Below the pieces are notes generated by a model. That model did no database searches and had not been told where the DNA came from. It saw nothing but the letters and a program-made list of their open reading frames with translations. This document shows positions 1 through 6,196 of a DNA stretch of 64,000 bases, in pieces. The number at the start of each line of letters is the position of its first letter. Within the stretch, counting starts at the first letter, position 1. This DNA comes from Microbacterium esteraromaticum. GTDB taxonomy: Bacteria > Actinomycetota > Actinomycetes > Actinomycetales > Microbacteriaceae. Where the stretch lies: NCBI RefSeq assembly GCF_017303215.1, contig NZ_JAEMWU010000001.1:930001-994000 (forward strand). The letters run 5' to 3'. A program made the position numbers and the translations under genes.

Positions 1-406
1 CCTTGTCGACCTGTTCCTGGTCCTCGGCGACGAGCACGCGTGCACCGCTGTCCTGAAGCAGGTAGGTGACCTCGGCGAGGGGGTTCGTCGGGTACAGGCC
101 GACGATCGCGGCCCGCAGCGACGCGGCCGCGACGTCGGAGAAGAGCCATTCCGGTCGGTTCTCGGACTGAATGGCCACCCGGTCGCCGGCGCCGACACCG
201 AGCGCGGCGAAGCCGTACGCCAAACGTTCGACATGCCGTTGGTAGTCGGCCCAGGTGATGTCGCGCCAGACGCCGGTCTGCTTGACCCGCAGCGCCGTGC
301 GGTCGGGCATCGCTGCGGCCGCTGCGCGGAGCAGGCGCGGCAGGTACGACGTCTCGGACGAGACGTCGGGGCCTCCGTCGACGGTGAGGGGCGCGGGATC
401 GGTCAT
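1..406 (-). CDS. AMP-dependent acyl-CoA synthetase, N-terminal part (cut by window edge)
   Basis: The minus-strand frame starts at the ATG at 406 and runs off the left edge. It encodes about 135 residues typical of the N-terminus of long-chain fatty-acid or aryl CoA ligases (ANL superfamily): a leader with MPDRTAL, then TWADYQRHVERLAYGFAALG, GDRVAIQSENRPEW and GLYPTNPLAEV. These enzymes activate a carboxylic acid as acyl-AMP and then acyl-CoA. The start overlaps the livG stop as ATGA, so it is the third gene of a livF-livG-ligase operon. This suggests the ABC transporter imports a carboxylate that is activated on entry. The core AMP-binding motif lies outside the window, so the substrate cannot be judged. 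Confidence 0.88.
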   Translation of the reverse strand, partial: MTDPAPLTVDGGPDVSSETSYLPRLLRAAAAAMPDRTALRVKQTGVWRDITWADYQRHVERLAYGFAALGVGAGDRVAIQSENRPEWLFSDVAAASLRAAIVGLYPTNPLAEVTYLLQDSGARVLVAEDQEQVDK

Positions 407-1239
407 CGTGCGTCCTCCCGATCGGATGCTGCGGGTCCGTCGAGCTCGTCGTGAACCTGCTCGGCCATCTCGGCGGTGGCGCCGCCCAGGTAGGCGGCGA
501 TGACCGCGGGGTCGCGTTGCACCTCGTCCGGCGTGCCCAGGGCGATGCGCTTGCCGAAGTCGATGACCATCACCCGGTCGGCGAGGTCCATCACCAGGCG
601 CATGTCGTGTTCGACCATGATCATCGAGGTGCCCAGTTCGCTGCGGATGTCGAGGATGAACCGGGCCATGTCCTCGGTCTCTTCGGTGTTCATCCCGGCG
701 ACGGGTTCGTCGAGCAGCAGCAGGCGCGGCTCCATCGCCAGAGCGCGTCCGAGCTCGACCCGTTTGCGGATGCCGTAGGGCAGGATGCCCACCGGCATGT
801 TGCGCACGCCGGCCAGGTCGAGGAACTCGATCAGGTCTTCGATGCGTCGGCGTGAGATGAGCTCTTGTCTGCGGGCGCGTCCGAACCAGACCATCGCCTC
901 GGGCCACGAGTAGCCGGCGCTGATGTGGCGCCCGAGCAGCAGGTTGTCGAGCACGGTCAGGTTGTCGAACAGCTCGACGTTCTGAAAACTCCGGGCGACG
1001 CCGCGGCGCGCGACCTCGTCGGGGGCGCTGCCCAGCAGGGGCTCGCCGTCGAGCAGGATCGACCCGGCCTGCGGGCGGTACACCCCCGAGATGCAGTTGA
1101 ATGTCGAGGTCTTGCCGGCGCCGTTGGGGCCGATCACGGCGAACAGCTCGCCCTCGGCGACATCGAATGAGACGCCGTCGAGCGTGGTCGCGCCGCCGAA
1201 GCGCAGGGTCAGGTCGCGCACATCGAGCAGAGCGGTCAT
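403..1239 (-). CDS. livG: Branched-chain amino acid-type ABC transporter ATP-binding protein (LivG-like)
   Basis: A 278-residue ATPase. Walker A is GPNGAGKT near residue 40, followed by a Q-loop (SFQNVELF), the LivG-style insertion (GRHISAGYSWPEAMVWF) and Walker B LLLLDEPVAGMN; the C-terminus carries LGTPDEV. The order of motifs and the GMN after Walker B are typical of LivG. The ATG at 1239 is preferred over an in-frame GTG at 1248 because it overlaps the livF stop as ATGA. It would energise uptake together with LivF, with permeases and a binding protein outside the window. The neighbouring CoA ligase suggests an organic acid rather than an amino acid; that is inference. Confidence 0.9.
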   Translation of the reverse strand: MTALLDVRDLTLRFGGATTLDGVSFDVAEGELFAVIGPNGAGKTSTFNCISGVYRPQAGSILLDGEPLLGSAPDEVARRGVARSFQNVELFDNLTVLDNLLLGRHISAGYSWPEAMVWFGRARRQELISRRRIEDLIEFLDLAGVRNMPVGILPYGIRKRVELGRALAMEPRLLLLDEPVAGMNTEETEDMARFILDIRSELGTSMIMVEHDMRLVMDLADRVMVIDFGKRIALGTPDEVQRDPAVIAAYLGGATAEMAEQVHDELDGPAASDREDAR

Positions 1240-2021
1240 GACAGCCACCGCTTCCGTCGCTTGTAGTGTTTGACGTCTCGCAGGCTGCCCGACGTGGCGC
1301 CGGTGCCGAGGTAGAACTCGCGGATGTCGTCGTCGTCGCGCAACGCCTGGGCGGGGGCATCCATCACGATCTTGCCGTTCTCCATCACGTACCCGTGGTC
1401 GGCGATCGACAGGGCCATCGCGGCGTTCTGCTCGACCAGCAGCACGCCGGTGCCGTCGTCGCGGATCGTGACGATCAGGTCGCGGATCTGCTCGACGATC
1501 TGCGGGGCAAGTCCCAGGCTCGGCTCGTCGAGCAGAATGTAGCGCGGCTCGGCCATCAGCGCCCGACCGATCGCGAGCATCTGCTGCTCACCGCCCGACA
1601 GGTAGCCCGCGCGCTGTCCGCGGCGGTCGCGCAGGATCGGGAACATCGTGTAGATGCGGTCGAGTTTGCCGGCGACGCCGGAGCGGCTGCGCGTGTAGGC
1701 GCCGATGCGCAGGTTCTCTTCGACGGTGAACTCGCCGAAGACCCGGCGCCCCTCCATCACCTGGCTCACCCCGGCGCGCACGACGTCGGGGGCGCGGCGG
1801 GTGTCGATTTCGGCGCCGTCGATCGACACGTGTCCGCGCGAGATCCGGCCGCGGTGCACATCGAGCAGTCCCGTCATGGCCCGCAACAGCGTCGTCTTGC
1901 CGGCGCCGTTCGCGCCGAGCAGGGCGACGATGCCGTCCGCGGGCACGTGCAGGCTCGCGCCCTTGACCACGAGCATCACGTCTTCGTAGACAACCTCGAT
2001 GTTGTGTACCCCAAGTGTCAT
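1236..2021 (-). CDS. livF: Branched-chain amino acid-type ABC transporter ATP-binding protein (LivF-like)
   Basis: A 261-residue ATPase beginning MTLGVHNIEVVYEDV. It shows Walker A GANGAGKTT, signature YLSGGEQQM and Walker B YILLDEPSLGL, followed by LLVEQNAAMAL, which is the LivF form. The start chosen is the ATG at 2021, which has an AAGGGGA ribosome binding site just upstream; a longer frame reaches 2057 but lacks similarity there. It is the first gene of the visible operon and overlaps livG by ATGA. It would pair with LivG in a heteromeric importer at the inner face of the membrane. Confidence 0.9.
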   Translation of the reverse strand: MTLGVHNIEVVYEDVMLVVKGASLHVPADGIVALLGANGAGKTTLLRAMTGLLDVHRGRISRGHVSIDGAEIDTRRAPDVVRAGVSQVMEGRRVFGEFTVEENLRIGAYTRSRSGVAGKLDRIYTMFPILRDRRGQRAGYLSGGEQQMLAIGRALMAEPRYILLDEPSLGLAPQIVEQIRDLIVTIRDDGTGVLLVEQNAAMALSIADHGYVMENGKIVMDAPAQALRDDDDIREFYLGTGATSGSLRDVKHYKRRKRWLS

Positions 2022-2115
2022 AGCGTCCCCTTCGCTGCGGCGCTGTGATGGCGTCAACCCAGCAGCGGGCCGGGGCGTGTGGCCCTTTCGTTATGAATGC
2101 GAGACTCACAGAAGT

Positions 2116-2130
2116 TGAGACTCGGTCTCA
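2116..2130. promoter_or_regulatory. Short inverted repeat upstream of the liv operon
   Basis: TGAGAC-TCG-GTCTCA is an interrupted palindrome 95 bp upstream of the livF start. A second GAGACTC copy lies at 2101-2107. The position fits an operator for the minus-strand liv/ligase operon, but no regulator is adjacent and the assignment is only positional. Confidence 0.3.
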
Positions 2131-2159
2131 GGCGAGGTGAGGGGTTGTGCGGCAACGAT

Positions 2160-2190
2160 TTGACACCTCTGATACCCCCGGGGGTATACT
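2160..2190 (+). promoter_or_regulatory. Promoter with 19-bp spacer containing a CsoR-family-like operator
   Basis: A consensus -35 TTGACA (2160-2165) is followed after 19 bp by TATACT (2185-2190). The spacer holds the perfect 16-bp palindrome ATACCCCC-GGGGGTAT (2172-2187), which runs into the -10. TACCCC...GGGGTA palindromes are the known operator type of CsoR/RcnR-family repressors (copper CsoR, persulfide CstR). It lies 33 bp upstream of the Cys-rich small gene at 2223. No CsoR-family gene is visible in the window. Confidence 0.65.
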
Positions 2191-2222
2191 CATTCTCAAG
2201 CCACCCCTGAAAGGATTGAACT

Positions 2223-2339
2223 ATGTGTGCACGAGTGACCTGTGGAATCTGCGGCAAGGCGACCTGGGACGGCTGCGGCCAGCACGTGGAGGAGGCCCTG
2301 GCGGGCGTCCCCGCGGAGCAGCGCTGCGCCGGCCACTGA
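2223..2339 (+). CDS. 38-residue Cys-rich zinc-ribbon-like protein
   Basis: A short frame with an ATG at 2223, preceded by AAAGGA (2209-2214), and a TGA at 2337. The protein has five cysteines: Cys2, a CGIC pair (7 and 10), Cys18 in GCG, and Cys35 near the end. The CxxCGK...W.GCG spacing resembles a small metal- or redox-active knuckle, a type found as short hypothetical proteins in many bacteria. It is the first gene after the CsoR-like promoter and lies 12 bp before the thioredoxin gene, so the two are probably co-transcribed. A role in sulfane-sulfur or copper stress is inferred from operator and neighbour only. Confidence 0.7.
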   Translation: MCARVTCGICGKATWDGCGQHVEEALAGVPAEQRCAGH

Positions 2340-2351
2340 GCTGAGCCGACG

Positions 2352-2735
2352 ATGACCACCCGGACCATCACCGCTGCCGACCTGCGCAGCACCATCGACG
2401 ACAACGACATCGTCCTGCTCGACTTCTGGGCGGCATGGTGCGGACCCTGCCGCGCCTTCGCCCCGGTGTTCGAGAAGGCATCGGATGCCAATCCCGACAT
2501 CGTGTTCGGAAAGATCGACACCGAGGCCGAGCAAGAGCTCGCCGCGGGATTCCAGATCCGCTCCATCCCGACGCTGATGGTGTTCCGCGGCGGCATCCTG
2601 GTCTTCTCGCAGCCCGGCGCCCTCAACGAGGCGCAGCTCGACCAGGTCGTCACCGCCGTGCGCGGGCTCGACATGGACGAGGTGCGCGCCGAGGTCGCGC
2701 GCCAACAGGCCGAGCAGCAGACCGCGAACGGCTGA
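2352..2735 (+). CDS. Thioredoxin
   Basis: A 127-residue thioredoxin-fold protein with the active site WAAWCGPCR near residue 35, and IRSIPTLMVF carrying the cis-proline. It reduces disulfides (or persulfides) in the cytoplasm; no signal peptide or membrane segment is seen. The C-terminus has an acidic and Gln-rich tail (VARQQAEQQTANG) beyond the usual fold. It lies 12 bp downstream of the Cys-rich gene under the CsoR-like promoter, which suggests a stress-induced thioredoxin rather than the housekeeping TrxA. A strong hairpin follows at 2754. Confidence 0.92.
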   Translation: MTTRTITAADLRSTIDDNDIVLLDFWAAWCGPCRAFAPVFEKASDANPDIVFGKIDTEAEQELAAGFQIRSIPTLMVFRGGILVFSQPGALNEAQLDQVVTAVRGLDMDEVRAEVARQQAEQQTANG

Positions 2736-2753
2736 GTCACGGGCATCCGACAC

Positions 2754-2801
2754 ACCTGAGCGCCCCGGCGATCCCCCTCACTCCCGCCGGGGTGCTCAGG
2801 T
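2754..2801 (+). terminator. Long hairpin after the thioredoxin gene
   Basis: Arms of 17 nt (2754-2770 and 2785-2801, one G-T pair) enclose a 14-nt loop. No T-run follows. It ends 12 bp before the metP ATG, so it may also shape metP expression. Confidence 0.6.
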
Positions 2802-2812
2802 AGTGTCGTGCC

Positions 2813-4435
2813 ATGGCTAACGCGACGACGCAGGCACCACGACGCGAGGCGTTCAGCTCTCGCAACGTCTTCATTCTCTCGGCCATCGGCTCGGCCGTGG
2901 GGCTGGGGAACATCTGGCGGTTCCCGTACGTCGCCTACGAGGGCGGCGGTGGTGCCTTCCTCATCCCGTACCTGTGCGCCCTGCTGACCGCGGGTATTCC
3001 GCTGCTGTTCTTCGACTACGCGATCGGGCACCGCTTCCGCGGTTCGGCTCCGCTCGCCTTCCGTCGTATGCACCGCGCCGCCGAGCCGCTGGGCTGGTGG
3101 CAGGTGCTCATCTGCGTCGTGATCGCCGCCTACTACGCCGTGATCATCGCCTGGGCGGCGATGTACACCTGGTTCTCGGCGCGGCTCAGCTGGGGCGCGG
3201 GTAACGAAGAGAACTTCTTCTTCACTGAATTCCTGCAGCTCGGCGACGTCGGTGCAGATGGCCTGTCGGGCAGCTTCGTTCCGCAGGTGGGCCTCCCCCT
3301 GATCGCCGTCTGGCTGGTGGTGATCGCGATCATGGCGCTCGGCGTCAAGCGCGGTATCGGTCGGGCCAACATGGTGCTGATGCCCCTGCTGACGGCGATG
3401 TTCGTGATCCTCGTCGTGCAGGCGTTGTTCCTGCCGGGTGCTGCCGACGGACTCAACGCGTTCTTCACCCCGAACTGGGCGGCCCTCGCCGACCCCGCCG
3501 TGTGGGCGGCCGCCTATGGGCACATCTTCTTCTCGCTGTCGGTGGCCTTCGGCATCATGGTCACCTATTCGTCGTACCTCAAGCGAAAGACCGACCTCAC
3601 CGGCTCGGGCTTGGTCGTCGGCTTCGCCAACTCGGGCTTCGAGATCCTCGCCGGCATCGGAGTGTTCGCGGCGCTCGGCTTCATGGCGCAGGCAGCCGGC
3701 ACTGACGTCTCGAATCAGGCCAGTGCGGGTATCGGTCTGGCGTTCGTGGCCTTCCCCACGATCGTGTCGCAGGCCACCGGTGGTTCGATCATCGGAGTGC
3801 TGTTCTTCGGTGCGCTGGTCTTCGCCGGCATCACGTCGTTGATCTCGGTGCTCGAAGTCGTCGTCTCTGCCCTGCAGGACAAGCTCGGCTGGGGGCGCGT
3901 GCGCACGACCCTGGTTGTGACGATCCCGATCGGACTCGTCTCGATCGCACTGTTCTCGACAACCACCGCGCTGCTGGTGCTTGACACGGCCGACGCGTTC
4001 ATCAATGCGTTCGGCATCATGGCCGGCGCCTTCGTCTCGGTGATCGTCGTGTCATGGGTGCTGTACAAGCTGCCGGTGCTGCGCGAGCACCTCAACCGCC
4101 GCTCCAGCTTCCGCGTCGGTCGGGTGTGGATGCTGCTGGTCGGCGTGCTCGCCCCGGTGGTGCTCGGCTACCTGCTCGTCAGCGAGATCATCGCCAAGTC
4201 CGCCGAGCCGTACGGTGGCTACCCGGTGTGGTTCCTGTGGGTGTTCGGCTGGGGCATGGTGATCGGGCTGATCGTGCTGGCCGTGCTGCTGTCTCTGCTG
4301 CCGTGGAGCAGCCGGTCGCACGCCAAGGACGACCCCGATTACGACGAGTTTCTGCAGGTCGAGAGCTACGCGCCCGACTCCGAGACCGGCACCGTTCGAT
4401 TGCCGGATGCCACACAGAAGGGAGCAGGCGCATGA
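2813..4435 (+). CDS. metP: Sodium-dependent amino acid importer, NSS family, large subunit (MetP-like)
   Basis: A 540-residue polytopic membrane protein with the neurotransmitter:sodium symporter signature near residues 20-45: SAIGSAVGLGNIWRFPY, then GGGAF. About 11-12 hydrophobic segments follow, with SLSVAFGIMVTYSSYLK in the middle. Such proteins couple Na+ entry to amino acid uptake. The MetP assignment rests on the tiny metS-like gene that overlaps its stop by ATGA; MetPS is the methionine/alanine importer described in corynebacteria. A TAGTGT element at 2801-2806 sits 7 bp before the ATG, which would make the transcript leaderless. Confidence 0.88.
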   Translation: MANATTQAPRREAFSSRNVFILSAIGSAVGLGNIWRFPYVAYEGGGGAFLIPYLCALLTAGIPLLFFDYAIGHRFRGSAPLAFRRMHRAAEPLGWWQVLICVVIAAYYAVIIAWAAMYTWFSARLSWGAGNEENFFFTEFLQLGDVGADGLSGSFVPQVGLPLIAVWLVVIAIMALGVKRGIGRANMVLMPLLTAMFVILVVQALFLPGAADGLNAFFTPNWAALADPAVWAAAYGHIFFSLSVAFGIMVTYSSYLKRKTDLTGSGLVVGFANSGFEILAGIGVFAALGFMAQAAGTDVSNQASAGIGLAFVAFPTIVSQATGGSIIGVLFFGALVFAGITSLISVLEVVVSALQDKLGWGRVRTTLVVTIPIGLVSIALFSTTTALLVLDTADAFINAFGIMAGAFVSVIVVSWVLYKLPVLREHLNRRSSFRVGRVWMLLVGVLAPVVLGYLLVSEIIAKSAEPYGGYPVWFLWVFGWGMVIGLIVLAVLLSLLPWSSRSHAKDDPDYDEFLQVESYAPDSETGTVRLPDATQKGAGA

Positions 4436-4566
4436 CCACCACAGCCGTCGTCATGATGGTCGTCGCGATGGCCACCGTCTGGGGAGGCCTGATCGCCGCG
4501 ATCGTGAATCTGGCGCGCCACCCCGAGGTAGCCGAGAACGAGCCCGCGCCCCCGATCGAGCTCTGA
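4432..4566 (+). CDS. metS: Small membrane subunit of methionine/alanine importer (MetS)
   Basis: A 44-residue protein starting at the ATG that overlaps the metP stop (ATGA at 4432-4435). It has one transmembrane segment (residues about 4-26, VVMMVVAMATVWGGLIAAIV), then NLARHPE and an acidic tail. This layout matches MetS, which is required for the NSS-type MetP importer. Size, topology and overlap agree; the protein is too short for finer conclusions. Confidence 0.85.
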   Translation: MTTTAVVMMVVAMATVWGGLIAAIVNLARHPEVAENEPAPPIEL

Positions 4567-4605
4567 GCCGCGGCGCACTGTTGCGTGACACTGGTGTGCC
4601 GCGGC
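4567..4605 (+). terminator. Hairpin directly after metS
   Basis: GCCGCGGCGCAC and GTGTGCCGCGGC (4567-4578 and 4594-4605, one G-T pair) form a 12-bp stem with a 15-nt loop. It starts at the base after the metS stop and separates metPS from the GntR gene. Confidence 0.55.
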
Positions 4606-4627
4606 GTCCGGGTGGTTGAATCCGAAG

Positions 4628-5275
4628 ATGGAGATCGAACGGACCACCGAGCTCGAGTCGGTGCGCGTGGCAACGGCGCTGCGTGACGACATCATGCTGG
4701 GCCGCCGGCTTCCCGGTGACCGTTTGATCGAACGCGACATCGCTGCTGAGCTGCAAGTGTCGCGCCTGCCGGTGCGCGAGGCGATCAGGCAGCTCGTGGC
4801 CGAGGGCGTCGTGGTGACCAGGCCGCGCACGTGGGCGGTCGTGCGGGAGTTCTCTGAGAAGGACCTGAAGGACTTCGCTGAGGTGCGCGAGGCCATGGAG
4901 ACACTGGCTTTCGTGCTGGCGGCAGAGCGCATCGACGGTGACGGTATCGCGCAGCTCGAAGCCCTGGTCGTGCACGAAGAGGCTTCGGCGATGTCCAACG
5001 ATGTGGACGCCGCCTACGACGCGGCGGCCGCCTTTCACATGACCGCCGTGCACCTGTCGGGCAACGCGATGCTGATCGAGTTGGCCGAGTCTCTGGTCAC
5101 CCGGTTGCGCTGGCTGTTCGGGCAGCACGAAGACCTGGGGCAGATGGCCAGCGCCCACCGGGTGATCCTCGAGGCGATGCGTGCCGGTGATGCCGAGGCC
5201 ATGCGCGTCTTGATCCCGGAGCACCTCGAACACGGACGCGCGGTGGCCGAAGACAGGCTGCGCCGAGGTCGGTGA
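4628..5275 (+). CDS. GntR-family transcriptional regulator (FCD/FadR subfamily)
   Basis: A 215-residue protein. The N-terminal winged helix-turn-helix spans about 10-72 (LRDDIMLGRRLPGDRL, RLPVREAIRQLVAEG). A helical FCD ligand domain follows (EVREAMETLAF ... FHMTAVHLSGN ... AHRVILEAMRAGDAEAM), with the Asp/His pattern that often binds a metal and a carboxylate. The ATG at 4628 is chosen over a TTG at 4616. It lies downstream of metPS behind a hairpin, so control of that importer is possible but not shown. Such regulators usually repress organic-acid or amino-acid catabolic genes. Confidence 0.85.
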   Translation: MEIERTTELESVRVATALRDDIMLGRRLPGDRLIERDIAAELQVSRLPVREAIRQLVAEGVVVTRPRTWAVVREFSEKDLKDFAEVREAMETLAFVLAAERIDGDGIAQLEALVVHEEASAMSNDVDAAYDAAAAFHMTAVHLSGNAMLIELAESLVTRLRWLFGQHEDLGQMASAHRVILEAMRAGDAEAMRVLIPEHLEHGRAVAEDRLRRGR

Positions 5276-5305
5276 CTGCCGGTACGCTCAAGTTGGGAGG
5301 TGCTC

Positions 5306-5950
5306 GTGGGACGAACAGCGGATGCCATCGCCGAGGGTGTCGCCATCGCCACGGCGGCCGCCCGCCTGGCTGTGAAGAACCAGATCCTGGTCGGCACGAT
5401 CGCGCGCGACGGAACGTTCGACATCGATCATTACAAGGCCGAGGCGCGTAAGGCGCTGCTGGCCATGGCGCACGAGTCCGAAGAAGCGGCCGAGTTGCTG
5501 ACGCGACTGCGCAAGCGCGCGCGGGGGCGGCACTCCGACCCGCACGGCACGCACGACTACCGTGACCGTGACGTGCGCAACCTGCGCCGGCGCGCCCGGC
5601 AGTCGCTGGGTGTCGCCGACAACCTGCGCAAGATGGCCGACGACTCCGAGGCGTTGCGCGCCCTGGTTGAGGATGCCAGGGCAGCGGCCTGGGCCGATGT
5701 GCGCAGCAACCTCGATCGGCGGTTGCAGGTCGAGGGCATGCGACCCGAGCAGGACCCCGAGTACGAGACCATGCGCGAGGCGCGCATGCAGGCGCTGAAG
5801 CTGGTTGATCTGCAGGCGCTGTCGTCCGAGCAGCGGGCTCGCCACAAGCGTGAGAGTGCCGCGCGAAAGGCCGCCGAGAAGGACACCGTGAAGGCGACGA
5901 CGCGCGCTGAGCGGGCCGGCCGACGCGGCGCGCGCGCGGTCGGCGGGTGA
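5306..5950 (+). CDS. Hypothetical basic helical protein
   Basis: A 214-residue protein starting at the GTG at 5306, with GGGAGG at 5295-5300 as ribosome binding site (an earlier GTG at 5300 would overlap that site). I do not recognise the family. The sequence is helical and highly charged: an Ala-rich start (ADAIAEGVAIATAAARLAVKNQ), a middle rich in Arg with DPHGTHDYRDRDVRNLRRRA, and a very basic tail (KRESAARKAAEKDTVKATT). No signal peptide or membrane segment is seen. The basic tail could bind nucleic acid. It stands alone between the GntR gene and tRNA-Arg. Confidence 0.7.
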   Translation: MGRTADAIAEGVAIATAAARLAVKNQILVGTIARDGTFDIDHYKAEARKALLAMAHESEEAAELLTRLRKRARGRHSDPHGTHDYRDRDVRNLRRRARQSLGVADNLRKMADDSEALRALVEDARAAAWADVRSNLDRRLQVEGMRPEQDPEYETMREARMQALKLVDLQALSSEQRARHKRESAARKAAEKDTVKATTRAERAGRRGARAVGG

Positions 5951-5965
5951 CCTCAGGGGCTCGAT

Positions 5966-6021
5966 TTCGCATATGCGCGGATCGTGTTGTAGTCTATTCA
6001 ACGGCCCGCTGAGCGGGCCGT
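5966..6021 (+). promoter_or_regulatory. Likely tRNA promoter and leader hairpin
   Basis: TTCGCA (5966-5971) and TAGTCT (5990-5995) are spaced by 18 bp, placing a start near 6002. The following bases 6001-6021 form a perfect 9-bp hairpin, ACGGCCCGC-TGA-GCGGGCCGT, ending right before the tRNA, so the precursor would carry a 5' leader stem. Confidence 0.4.
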
Positions 6022-6094
6022 GCGCCCCTAGCTCAATGGATAGAGCATCTGACTACGGATCAGAAGGTTGGGGGTTCGAGTCCCTCGGGGCGCG
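6022..6094 (+). tRNA. tRNA-Arg (anticodon ACG)
   Basis: A cloverleaf folds by eye: acceptor GCGCCCC/GGGGCGC (6022-6028, 6087-6093), D arm GCTC...GAGC, anticodon stem TCTGA/TCAGA with loop CTACGGA giving anticodon ACG, variable loop AGGTT, and T arm GGGGG-TTCGAGT-CCCTC. The discriminator is G6094 and CCA is not encoded. ACG reads CGU and, with inosine, CGC and CGA arginine codons. Confidence 0.96.
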
Positions 6095-6114
6095 CACTGT
6101 GTTGAGACAGTATT

Positions 6115-6146
6115 GAAACCCCCGTCGCGAAAGCGGCGGGGGTTTC
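6115..6146 (+). terminator. Terminator after tRNA-Arg
   Basis: GAAACCCCCGTCGC and GCGGCGGGGGTTTC (6115-6128, 6133-6146) form a 14-bp stem with one G-T pair and a GAAA tetraloop. The arms carry AAA and TTT ends, giving an intrinsic-terminator shape between the tRNA and sdaA. Confidence 0.8.
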
Positions 6147-6196
6147 GTCCTTTCCGGGCGACCCCGCGAGGAGCCTGCGGGACGTAGGCTTGAAGG

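Noticed and set aside
2054-3523. 489-codon minus-strand open frame
   Set aside because: It is antisense to the thioredoxin and metP genes, which have clear family motifs; its composition is that of a high-GC shadow frame.
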